From: an uncultured Veillonella sp.
Lineage (GTDB): Bacteria > Bacillota_C > Negativicutes > Veillonellales > Veillonellaceae
Reading direction: 5' to 3'
Assembly: GCA_900765235.1 (NCBI GenBank)
Contig: CAAFRK010000037.1
Location: 1-13,979 of the forward strand
Length of the DNA: 13,979 nucleotides
Each line of letters starts with the position of its first letter. The first letter of the stretch is position 1. The notes beneath the pieces were generated by a model that saw only the letters and a list, made by a program, of their open reading frames with translations, was not told the origin of the DNA and ran no database searches. Below are positions 7,140 to 13,979 of the stretch, in pieces. The position numbers and the translations under genes are program-made.

Positions 7140-8247
7140 TTGTTAGAGGATTTAAAACCAATTATCTCTGGTTTAGAAGAGCGAATTTATGGAATGAGGG
7201 ATTCACTTTAACATTGCTCAGAAAGAGGATCGAATCTTTACACTAGATGTACAAATGAGCGACCCTACATTTTGGGATGACCCAGACAAGGCTCGTGAGA
7301 TTTCTCAAGAAGCCACACAATTGAAAAATGCTGTAGAAAGCTATAAACAACTTGTTAGTGATATTGAAGATGCTAATGTAATGCTTGAGATGGCAATAGA
7401 GGAAGATGATCGTTCTTTGGAAGGTGAAATCAAGGATTATGTTCAACAAATAGAAGAAACTGTAGAAAAACAAGAAGTTCTTTTATTGCTTAGTGGTGAA
7501 TATGATGCTAATAATGCGATTTTAACATTCCATGCTGGTGCAGGTGGCACAGAGGCTCAAGATTGGTGCTCCATGCTGATTCGCATGTATTTACGTTGGG
7601 CTGAAAAAGCAGGATTCTCTATTGAATTGATGGATGAACAACCCGGTGATGAGGCAGGTACAAAATCTGCTACATTTTTAATTAAAGGTGAAAATGCTTT
7701 TGGTTATTTGAAATCTGAAAAAGGTGTACATCGTCTAGTGCGTATTTCACCATTTGATGCTGCTGCACGTCGTCATACATCCTTTGCTGCTGTTGATGTA
7801 ATGCCAGAAATCGATGATACAGTAGAAATTAATATTGATATGAAAGATGTACAGGTAGATACATACCGAGCTAGTGGTGCTGGTGGTCAGCATATCAATA
7901 AAACAGATTCTGCTGTACGTATGACGCATAGGCCAACAGGTATCGTAGTTCAGTGTCAAACTCAACGTTCTCAAATGCAAAATAGGGAACAAGCATTACG
8001 ATTATTGCGCGCCAAATTATTTGAATTAGAATTAGAAAAACAAGCAGAACTTAAAGAGCAAATTGGTGGTACCTATCAAGCGATTGAATGGGGTAGTCAA
8101 ATTCGGTCGTATGTATTCCACCCATATAATCTCGTTAAGGATCATCGCACAGGGGTTGAAACAGGGAATGTACAATCCGTTATGGATGGTAATTTAGATC
8201 AATTTATGGAAGGTTTCTTGAAAAAAGAAGCGAATTTAACAATTTAG
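7140..8247 (+). CDS. prfB: Peptide chain release factor 2, expressed by +1 programmed frameshift
   Basis: RF2 recognises UGA and UAA stops and releases the finished peptide. The SPF anticodon-like tripeptide (about residues 203-205) identifies it as RF2 and not RF1, and the catalytic GGQ (7882-7890, about residues 248-250) sits in GAGGQHINKTDSAVR. The start is TTG at 7140, with AAAGGTGGT (7122-7130) upstream. The first 23 codons end ...MRDSL and meet an in-frame TAA at 7209-7211. A +1 shift on CTT (7206-7208) resumes at AAC (7210) and continues as NIAQKEDRIFTLDVQMSDPTFWDD, giving 368 residues, the usual RF2 length. The ATG at 7255 has no Shine-Dalgarno and would cut off the N-terminal helix. 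The frameshift window is CTT TAA C, whereas the family norm is CTT TGA C, and the stimulator is GAGGG five bases before CTT. It is probably the first gene of the operon running to ftsE. Confidence 0.95.
7196..7212 (+). promoter_or_regulatory. Programmed +1 frameshift site of prfB (UAA variant)
   Basis: The site comprises the Shine-Dalgarno-like GAGGG (7196-7200), a five-base spacer, the slippery CTT (7206-7208), the TAA stop (7209-7211) and a following C (7212). Normally a slow UGA decoded by scarce RF2 lets peptidyl-tRNA-Leu slip by +1, so RF2 controls its own synthesis. Here the stop is UAA, which RF1 should also read. Confidence 0.88.
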
Positions 8248-8255
8248 GAGTTCTT

Positions 8256-8951
8256 ATGAAAAAGTTTTTACTATTCCTATTAGTGCTGATTATTGCTTTA
8301 GCAGCAGCAACTCAATTTTTATTACCTTCTTATATTAGTTCCCGTATTGAAAAACAGTTAAATGATTCACTAAAACCATCTGCTCAAACGGTAAATGTTG
8401 AGTCTCAACCAGGATTTAAATTACTCTATGGTGAAGCTGATCATGTATATGGTTCTTTAGATGATGTAAAACTTGGTAAATTAAACTTTGCAAACTTCAA
8501 TTATGATGCAACACAAATTCTTGTAAATCCAATTTCATTATTGGCTAGCCAAGAAATTGATGTAGTAAGTGTAGGTAGTTCTAGTATCGAAGGTACTGTA
8601 ACTAATGAAGATTTGGCTAAATTCTTAAGCACTCAAGCTGGTAGTGAAATTCAAGATGTAAAAGTAAACATCAATAAAGATAACATCAGCTTAACTGGTA
8701 ACATGAATGTTGGTATGGTATTTAAAGGTTCTGTTAAATTAGATGGCAACTTAGAATTAAAGGATAATACTTTACTATTTGCACCTAAAAAGTTCACCAT
8801 TAATGGTGCTACTATCCCAGGTTTGACATCTAATGTATTAGAGGCTACAGAAGTTTATAACTTTAATAACTTCCCAATTCCTGTGAAAGCTGAAAGCTTA
8901 ACTGTTGATAATGGTGAAATTCACATCAAAGTTAAACCTGTACTTAACTAG
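8256..8951 (+). CDS. DUF2993 (LmeA-like) exported lipid-binding-type protein
   Basis: This 231-residue protein has a clear N-terminal signal or anchor: MKK followed by a hydrophobic stretch to about residue 20. A long beta-rich domain of alternating strands follows (for example NVESQPGFKLLYGEADHVYGSLDDVKLGKL, and later KVNINKDNISLTGNMNV and IHIKVKP at the end). This pattern, including the short connected strands and the central VSVGSSSIEGTVTNEDLAKFLS, fits the DUF2993/LmeA family, members of which bind phospholipid in the cell envelope. Its role here is not known and would be in the envelope. The gene follows prfB by 8 bp, and its TTAGGAG Shine-Dalgarno overlaps the prfB stop, so the two are probably co-translated. 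No other family looks better, but the assignment rests on pattern and context. Confidence 0.75.
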   Translation: MKKFLLFLLVLIIALAAATQFLLPSYISSRIEKQLNDSLKPSAQTVNVESQPGFKLLYGEADHVYGSLDDVKLGKLNFANFNYDATQILVNPISLLASQEIDVVSVGSSSIEGTVTNEDLAKFLSTQAGSEIQDVKVNINKDNISLTGNMNVGMVFKGSVKLDGNLELKDNTLLFAPKKFTINGATIPGLTSNVLEATEVYNFNNFPIPVKAESLTVDNGEIHIKVKPVLN

Positions 8952-8963
8952 AAAGGATTTATC

Positions 8964-11006
8964 GTGAATCATCGGAATACACAAAAAAGTAAGTACTCTT
9001 GGATTCTAATACTCTGTATTATAGTTGGACTTGTATCCTCTTTATATTTAGTATTTGAACGCCATCAGATTGAAAAATCTCAAAATCATATTGAAAATAT
9101 CGTAGATTATGATGCTGTTCTAAGAGCTAATGCCTTTGAAAAGCGTAGTCAACAAGAGGCTTTTGATGCACTTCGTAATGCAGGTGTAACAGCATTTGCC
9201 ATTTATGATCGTACCTTAGAAAAAGCTAAAGATGCAGGTCAAGTTAAGGTGTTAAGCTCCGAAGAGATGGATGCAGTGCGTATTAATGGGGCATCCGTTA
9301 AAAATGGTGCAACCTATGTAGCATTAATTTCAGGTAAAGAAGGCTATTATAAAGAAATTCGCGAAGACTTGTATCATCGTATTGGTAAAGATAAAGTTAA
9401 AGAGCTTAATACTAGTATTGGTCCGGTCCTTGAATTATATGGTGCTACCGCTGATAGCTATCTAAAAATGAATCTTGGTATTTCCAAGCTACAAGCTCAA
9501 GAAGTTGCTAATCGTGGATTTAATGTTATAGTTCGTCCTACAAACTACAGAAATGTAACATCAGATGACCTCCAATATGTGTTTAAGCGTCTTGAAGGAA
9601 TTCCACATGTAACAGGCATGATCTTTGCTGGTAAAGAGGCCCTAGGAGCTCCTGATTTAACGGATGAAACATTAGAACTATTACATAAGAATCATATTCC
9701 TCTAGTTGGTATTGAAGCCGTTAACCAACTTCAATATGAGCCACAACAAGGTTTCTTGGAAATGGCTGCTAAAGATAATTATAGTGTGGGCCGTGTATAT
9801 ACAATTGCTAAGGATGAATTAAAGAAAATCACTCCAGAAGAAGCAGCTCAACGATTCTATATTAGTGATATTGAACGTAATATTCGTTTTAACTTATTCC
9901 CTATGTATGAAACAGGTGTAAACAATGAAACAGTATTACAAACAACTATTAACTATATTGGGATGACCACTGAAAAATTATCTACTAAAGGTTATGAATT
10001 TGGTTCTGCTGATATTTATCCTCCTTATACGCCAAATCCTTTATTAGTAGTCATCACAATGATTGGTGCTATTGCGCTATTCGTTTATGTTGCTCAAATG
10101 TTAGTTCCAATGCGTAAACATACACAATTGGTAGCATTCTTTGGCATTTCCCTTGTATCTGTAGTATTATTCATCATTACAAGTGGTACATTGATTACTC
10201 AAATCTGGGCTTTATCTAGTGCTATTATGGCTCCTGTAGGTGCCATGATTCGCTTGATGGAGGAATGGCGTCGTTATGATGGAGCTCGTCCATTAGGTGC
10301 TATTAAATCTACCGTATTAGCAGTGCTTTATCTCGTAATTGCTGCATTATTTGCGGCTATTGGCGGTATGTATATTGCATCTTTATTAGGAAATACGAAA
10401 TTCTTTATGGAATTTGCTATCTTTAGAGGTGTTAAGTTAACATTTGTACTTCCAATTGTATTGGTGATCATCGCGTACTTACAACGTTTCCCTTTGTGGA
10501 AAGGTCGTATGATTAACTCTAAAGAAGAAGCAAAGAAATTTGTAGTTGAATTCTTAACAATGGATGTTAAATTTTACGTATTCTTTGTAATGGCTGCTCT
10601 TGGTGGCGTGGCATGGGTATTTGTTGGCCGCAGTGGTCATACAGCAGGTGTTCCTGTACCAGGATTTGAACTTATGCTTCGTCGTTTCCTTGAAAATACA
10701 TTGTATGCAAGACCTAGAGAAAAAGAGTTCATTATTGGTCACCCAGCATTAATGTTGGCTACGTTTGCATTCTTACGTAAATGGCCTACAGTAATCCATT
10801 TCTTATTAACTATTGCAGGTGTTATTGGCATAGCTTCAATGGTTGAAACATTCTGTCATATTAGAACTCCTGTATTCATGTCTATTATGCGTGGATATGA
10901 TGGTTTATTAATTGGTGCTCTCTTAGGTTTGCTTCTTATCATTGCTGTACGTTTCATGATGTACGTAACACAATGGTTCCAAGCGCGGGAGGTTGACCAT
11001 GAGTAA
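8964..11006 (+). CDS. DUF5693 family multi-pass membrane protein
   Basis: This is a 680-residue protein starting at GTG, with AGAAAGGA six bases upstream. One membrane segment lies near the N-terminus (about 12-31). A large soluble domain, probably outside the inner membrane, runs to about residue 350 (it includes FDALRNAGVTAFAIYDRTLEKA and the TYVALIS strand). The C-terminal half, from about 355, contains roughly eight hydrophobic helices (for example NPLLVVITMIGAIALFVYVA and the final GLLIGALLGLLLIIAVRFMM). Proteins of this architecture commonly precede csaB in Firmicutes and are classed as DUF5693. Function is unknown. The link with CsaB suggests envelope polysaccharide assembly or export, which is inference. 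It overlaps csaB by 8 bases, which couples their translation. Confidence 0.75.
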   Translation: MNHRNTQKSKYSWILILCIIVGLVSSLYLVFERHQIEKSQNHIENIVDYDAVLRANAFEKRSQQEAFDALRNAGVTAFAIYDRTLEKAKDAGQVKVLSSEEMDAVRINGASVKNGATYVALISGKEGYYKEIREDLYHRIGKDKVKELNTSIGPVLELYGATADSYLKMNLGISKLQAQEVANRGFNVIVRPTNYRNVTSDDLQYVFKRLEGIPHVTGMIFAGKEALGAPDLTDETLELLHKNHIPLVGIEAVNQLQYEPQQGFLEMAAKDNYSVGRVYTIAKDELKKITPEEAAQRFYISDIERNIRFNLFPMYETGVNNETVLQTTINYIGMTTEKLSTKGYEFGSADIYPPYTPNPLLVVITMIGAIALFVYVAQMLVPMRKHTQLVAFFGISLVSVVLFIITSGTLITQIWALSSAIMAPVGAMIRLMEEWRRYDGARPLGAIKSTVLAVLYLVIAALFAAIGGMYIASLLGNTKFFMEFAIFRGVKLTFVLPIVLVIIAYLQRFPLWKGRMINSKEEAKKFVVEFLTMDVKFYVFFVMAALGGVAWVFVGRSGHTAGVPVPGFELMLRRFLENTLYARPREKEFIIGHPALMLATFAFLRKWPTVIHFLLTIAGVIGIASMVETFCHIRTPVFMSIMRGYDGLLIGALLGLLLIIAVRFMMYVTQWFQAREVDHE

Positions 11007-12099
11007 TATTGTTATCTCTGGTTATTATGGTTTTGGTAATGCTGGCGATGAAGCAATGCTTTGTGCCATTATCGATGCCATTCGCAAAGAGGAAGCAGAT
11101 GCGCATATTACGGTTATTTCTGGTAATCCTACAGAGACAAGCAAAAAACATAACATTCATGCAGTGGGGACATTTTCCGCATTTGGTATTTTAAAGGCAA
11201 TTGCCAATTCTGATTTAGTGATCAGTGGTGGAGGCAGTCTTTTACAAGATGCTACAAGTATTCGTAATACATATTACTATTTAAGTATTATGGCTTTAGC
11301 TAAAATGATGGGAAAAAAGGTAATGCTTTACTCTCAAGGTATTGGGCCTTTAAATCGTCCCTCTACACGAAGAGCTGTTAGCTTTATATTGCGATTTGTG
11401 GATACCATTACAGTTCGTGATTCTATTTCAAAATCTGAATTAGAGTCCTTAGGAATTGAAGATGTAGAGGTTACAGCTGATGCTGTTTTGGCTATGCAAC
11501 CGGCAGATTTGTCTATTGGTAAACGTATTTTAGAAGGCTATACATCTAAACTACCTAAATCTATAGAGAATCCAAAACGAATTGGTGTTGCTGTTCGTAG
11601 TTGGAAAGATGATACAGAATACCGTGAATCATTAGCCAATGTGTTAAGCCGATTACAAGAACAAGACAATGTAGAGATTATATTTATCCCCATGTCTCAT
11701 CCAGAGGATACAAAAGAAGCTAAAATTATTGCTAGTTATATGCCAAAGGGCGCTATTGTTCTTGAAGGCCCGTTCTCTACAGAGGAACAAGTTTCCTTAT
11801 CGGGGAATGTAGACCTAATGATTGGTATACGTCTTCATGCTCTAGTATTTAGCTCTTTAATGGGGAAACCTGTTATTGGTATTTCCTACGATCCTAAAAT
11901 TACAAGTTTCTTACATATGATTGGTCAGGAACCAATAGGAACAATGACACATCTTAGAGAAGAGGCGCTATATCAGCGATGTCATAAGCTCTTACATTCA
12001 AAAGAAGAGTATCAAGCATCTTATGATCGTATTGAAGCATTGCGTTTAAACTCTCAACGCAATGCAGAAATCGCTATTTCATTACTTAAAGATTATTAA
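10999..12099 (+). CDS. csaB: Polysaccharide pyruvyl transferase CsaB
   Basis: This is a 366-residue member of the polysaccharide pyruvyl transferase family. CsaB adds ketal-linked pyruvate to a cell wall polysaccharide, which in monoderm Firmicutes makes the docking site for SLH-domain surface proteins. I chose ATG 10999, six bases after GGGAGG (10987-10992); the TTG at 10993 abuts the Shine-Dalgarno and is rejected. Family motifs are GYYGFGNAGDEAML near the N-terminus (residues 8-21), ISGGGSLLQD (about 75-84), MLYSQGIGPL (about 109-118), and the conserved RLHALVFSSLMGKPVIGISYDPK near residues 278-300. The start overlaps the end of the DUF5693 gene. If the host is a Veillonella-like diderm, the acceptor is unclear, because SLH proteins of that group bind polyamine-modified peptidoglycan. 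Confidence 0.9.
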   Translation: MSNIVISGYYGFGNAGDEAMLCAIIDAIRKEEADAHITVISGNPTETSKKHNIHAVGTFSAFGILKAIANSDLVISGGGSLLQDATSIRNTYYYLSIMALAKMMGKKVMLYSQGIGPLNRPSTRRAVSFILRFVDTITVRDSISKSELESLGIEDVEVTADAVLAMQPADLSIGKRILEGYTSKLPKSIENPKRIGVAVRSWKDDTEYRESLANVLSRLQEQDNVEIIFIPMSHPEDTKEAKIIASYMPKGAIVLEGPFSTEEQVSLSGNVDLMIGIRLHALVFSSLMGKPVIGISYDPKITSFLHMIGQEPIGTMTHLREEALYQRCHKLLHSKEEYQASYDRIEALRLNSQRNAEIAISLLKDY

Positions 12100-12132
12100 T
12101 ATATTGGATCCAATCCAGAAAGTGAGGTCTCT

Positions 12133-12969
12133 ATGGCTACATTAACACAAGATGTTAAACAACTAGTTCAAGAGAAGGCAAAAGCTATTCGCGTTAGTAT
12201 TGTTCAGTCTGTAACGGCAGCAAAATCTGGACATCCAGGAGGATCTTTATCTATCGCTGATGTGATGGCCTTGTTGTACTATGTAGAAATGAATGTAGAT
12301 CCAGCAAATCCAAAAGCTCCAAATAGAGATCGTTTTGTCCTTTCTAAAGGTCATGCAGCTCCTGCTTTATATGCTACATTGGCTGAAAAAGGTTATTTCC
12401 CTAAAGAAGAACTTATGAATTTACGTAAAATTGACCATATGTTACAAGGTCATCCTGATATGAAACATACACCTGGTGTAGATATGTCTACAGGATCTTT
12501 AGGTCAAGGTATTTCTGCCGCATGTGGTATGGCATTGGCAGGTAAAATTGACAATGCTGATTATCGCGTTTACTCCATTTTAGGTGATGGCGAGCTTGAA
12601 GAAGGTCAAGTATGGGAAGCAGCTATGTTTGCTGGTCATTATAAACTCAATAATTTGACTGCTTTTGTTGATTTCAATGGCCTTCAAATCGATGGTGATA
12701 TTACTAAAGTGCTTTCTCCATTACCAATTCCTGAGAAATTTAAGGCATTCAACTGGAATGTTATTGAAGTAAATGGTCATGATTTAGATGAACTTCATAA
12801 TGCTATTGAATCTGCTAAAGCTTTCACAGAAGGCCCAACTTGTATCGTAATGCATACTGTAAAAGGTAAGGGCGTAGGCGAAATGGAAGGTCAAGCAGGC
12901 TGGCATGGTAAAGCACCAAGTGCAGAGCAAGGTGAAGCCTTTGTTAATGAAATTATGGGGGTACAATAA
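12133..12969 (+). CDS. Transketolase, N-terminal (TPP pyrophosphate-binding) subunit
   Basis: This 278-residue protein corresponds to the first half of classical transketolase, the thiamine-diphosphate enzyme that moves two-carbon units between sugar phosphates in the non-oxidative pentose phosphate pathway. It has HPGGSLSIADVM (33-44), KGHAAPALYATLAEKGYF, GSLGQGISAACGMALAGK, and the Mg/TPP motif GDGELEEGQVWEAAMFAGHYKLNN. It ends just after the GKGVGEMEGQAGWHGKAP segment, before the pyrimidine-binding domain. GTGAGG lies upstream of the ATG. The stop overlaps the start of the second subunit (TAATG), so this is a two-gene split transketolase and not a broken gene. The 33-bp gap to csaB contains a 12-bp palindrome (12103-12114). 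Confidence 0.94.
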   Translation: MATLTQDVKQLVQEKAKAIRVSIVQSVTAAKSGHPGGSLSIADVMALLYYVEMNVDPANPKAPNRDRFVLSKGHAAPALYATLAEKGYFPKEELMNLRKIDHMLQGHPDMKHTPGVDMSTGSLGQGISAACGMALAGKIDNADYRVYSILGDGELEEGQVWEAAMFAGHYKLNNLTAFVDFNGLQIDGDITKVLSPLPIPEKFKAFNWNVIEVNGHDLDELHNAIESAKAFTEGPTCIVMHTVKGKGVGEMEGQAGWHGKAPSAEQGEAFVNEIMGVQ

Positions 12970-13901
12970 TGGGTAAAGCAACACGTGAAGCATATGGTAA
13001 TGCGTTAGCTCGCATTGGTAAAGAAAATACTAATATTATCGTATTAGATGCAGATTTATCTAAATCTACTAAAACTGATACATTTAAAAATGTCTGCCCT
13101 GATCGATTCTTTAATGTAGGTATTGCAGAACAAAACTTGATTTCTGTCGGTGCCGGACTTGCAGCAGCAGGCAAAATTCCATTTGTTTCTTCCTTTGCTA
13201 TGTTTGCAACAGGTCGTGCGTTTGAACAAATTCGGAATGCTGTATGTTATCCAAAATTGAATGTAAAAGTATGTGCTACACATGCTGGTATTACCGTAGG
13301 TGAAGATGGTGCTACACATCAAAGCTTAGAAGATATTTCTTGTATGCGTACTTTACCTAATATGACTGTAGTAGTACCTGCTGATGAACGTGAAACAGAA
13401 GCAGTAGTCGAATGGGCTGCATCTTATGAAGGCCCTGTATATGTTCGTTTAGGCCGTGCTGGTGTGGATGATGTAACTGCTGAAGGTTATACATTCGTAC
13501 CTGGTAAATCTACTACATTAGTAGATGGTTCTGATGTAACAATTATCGCTTGTGGTGCTTTGGTTGGACCTGCAGTAGAAGCAGCTAAAACTTTGGCTGA
13601 ATCTAATGTGTCTGCTCGCGTTATCAATATGGCATCTATTAAGCCTATCGATGCAGAGGCAATTGTAAAAGCAGCTACTGAAACAGGTGCTATTGTAACA
13701 GCAGAAGAACATAATATCATTGGTGGTCTTGGTTCTGCTGTGTCTGAAGTTGTTGTGGCTAATAAGCCTGTTCCTATGGAATTCGTTGGTGTCCAAGATA
13801 CATTTGGGGAGAGTGGTACGCCAAAAGAATTGATGGCTAAATATGGTTTGACAGCAAAAGACATTGTAGAAGCAGTAAAACGTGTAATCACTCGTAAATA
13901 A
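12969..13901 (+). CDS. Transketolase, C-terminal (pyrimidine-binding and C-domain) subunit
   Basis: This 310-residue protein is the second half of transketolase and needs the preceding subunit for activity. The pyrimidine-binding domain includes VLDADLSKSTKTDTF, FFNVGIAEQNLISVGAGLAAAGKIPFVSSFAMF with the catalytic-type Glu of GIAEQN, and HAGITVGEDGATHQSLEDISCMRTLPNMTVVVPAD, which has the conserved sugar-binding His. The C-terminal domain follows (VTIIACGALVGPAVEAAKTL, TAEEHNIIGGLGSAVSE, FGESGTPKELMAKYGL). It shares one base with the previous gene, giving tight coupling that suits equal amounts of both chains. Split transketolases are common in Firmicutes. A 1-deoxyxylulose-5-phosphate synthase is a related possibility but would be a single longer chain. 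Confidence 0.94.
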   Translation: MGKATREAYGNALARIGKENTNIIVLDADLSKSTKTDTFKNVCPDRFFNVGIAEQNLISVGAGLAAAGKIPFVSSFAMFATGRAFEQIRNAVCYPKLNVKVCATHAGITVGEDGATHQSLEDISCMRTLPNMTVVVPADERETEAVVEWAASYEGPVYVRLGRAGVDDVTAEGYTFVPGKSTTLVDGSDVTIIACGALVGPAVEAAKTLAESNVSARVINMASIKPIDAEAIVKAATETGAIVTAEEHNIIGGLGSAVSEVVVANKPVPMEFVGVQDTFGESGTPKELMAKYGLTAKDIVEAVKRVITRK

Positions 13902-13915
13902 TCAAAGGGGATCCC

Positions 13916-13979
13916 ATGATTGAATTTAAGAATGTTAGTAAAGTCTATGATAATGGTTCTGTTGCATTAGACGATGTGT
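13916..13979 (+). CDS. ftsE: Cell division ATP-binding protein FtsE, 5' end only
   Basis: Only the first 21 codons lie in the window: MIEFKNVSKVYDNGSVALDDV, cut by the right edge. This start is typical of FtsE, the ATPase partner of FtsX, which controls peptidoglycan hydrolases at the division site. AAAGGGG (13904-13910) lies five bases before the ATG, and the gap from the transketolase gene is 14 bp, so it continues the operon. Another MacB/LolD-type ABC ATPase cannot be fully excluded without the rest of the gene. Confidence 0.75.
   Translation, partial: MIEFKNVSKVYDNGSVALDDV

Noticed and set aside
7255..7257. ATG at 7255 as the true start of prfB without a frameshift
   Set aside because: There is no Shine-Dalgarno before it. 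The upstream residues in both frames match the RF2 N-terminus, and the slip site lies at the family's normal position.
10993..10998. TTG start for csaB
   Set aside because: It directly abuts GGGAGG with no spacing. ATG 10999 is six bases downstream and gives the normal family N-terminus.
12103..12114. Palindrome ATTGGATCCAAT between csaB and the transketolase genes
   Set aside because: It is only 12 bp, has no loop and no T-run, and lies in a 33-bp gap. There is not enough to call an operator or terminator.
12133..13901. Transketolase broken by a frameshift
   Set aside because: The stop and start overlap as TAATG, both halves end and begin at domain boundaries, and split transketolases are a known normal arrangement.

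Overview
The window is an AT-rich stretch with most genes on the + strand, almost certainly chromosomal DNA of a Negativicutes bacterium (diderm Firmicutes). A Veillonella-like organism fits best. The evidence is the codon bias, the gene order hpf-secA-prfB-(DUF2993)-(DUF5693)-csaB-split transketolase-ftsE, and the general protein style. No rRNA, tRNA, insertion sequence, CRISPR array or phage gene was seen. The genus is inferred, not proven.

Layout. Positions 1-190 are AT-rich and hold at most the last 38 codons of a gene entering from the left. Positions 194-466 form a self-contained non-coding RNA gene. It has a near-consensus sigma-70 promoter, about 200 nt of GC-rich structured RNA with several stems, a closing helix and a perfect 7-bp pseudoknot, and then an intrinsic terminator. 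Its structure, strong promoter and position upstream of the raiA/hpf gene make the raiA-motif RNA the best candidate class. Next comes a three-gene polar amino acid ABC transporter (binding lipoprotein, permease, ATPase; 685-2875) with its own promoter and terminator. After an AT-rich gap of about 520 bp come a cold-shock protein (3400-3597) and the long-form hibernation factor hpf/raiA (3839-4366), each followed by a terminator hairpin. secA (4583-7018) has its own promoter, whose -35 box lies in the loop of an inverted repeat. A probable operon then runs to the right edge: prfB (release factor 2, made through a +1 programmed frameshift), a DUF2993 lipid-binding-type protein, a large DUF5693 membrane protein, csaB, the two halves of a transketolase, and the start of ftsE.

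How it fits together. The central genes serve translation and protein export: ribosome hibernation, Sec translocation and termination. The downstream genes concern the cell envelope (DUF2993, DUF5693, CsaB, FtsE) and the pentose phosphate pathway. The transporter and cspA look like a block lying between the ncRNA and hpf.

Most notable observations. (1) The ncRNA is uncoupled from hpf by about 3.4 kb of intervening genes. (2) The prfB frameshift site reads CTT TAA C, not the usual CTT TGA C, so the in-frame stop is one that both RF1 and RF2 should read. Its upstream Shine-Dalgarno-like stimulator is also shortened and further away than usual.
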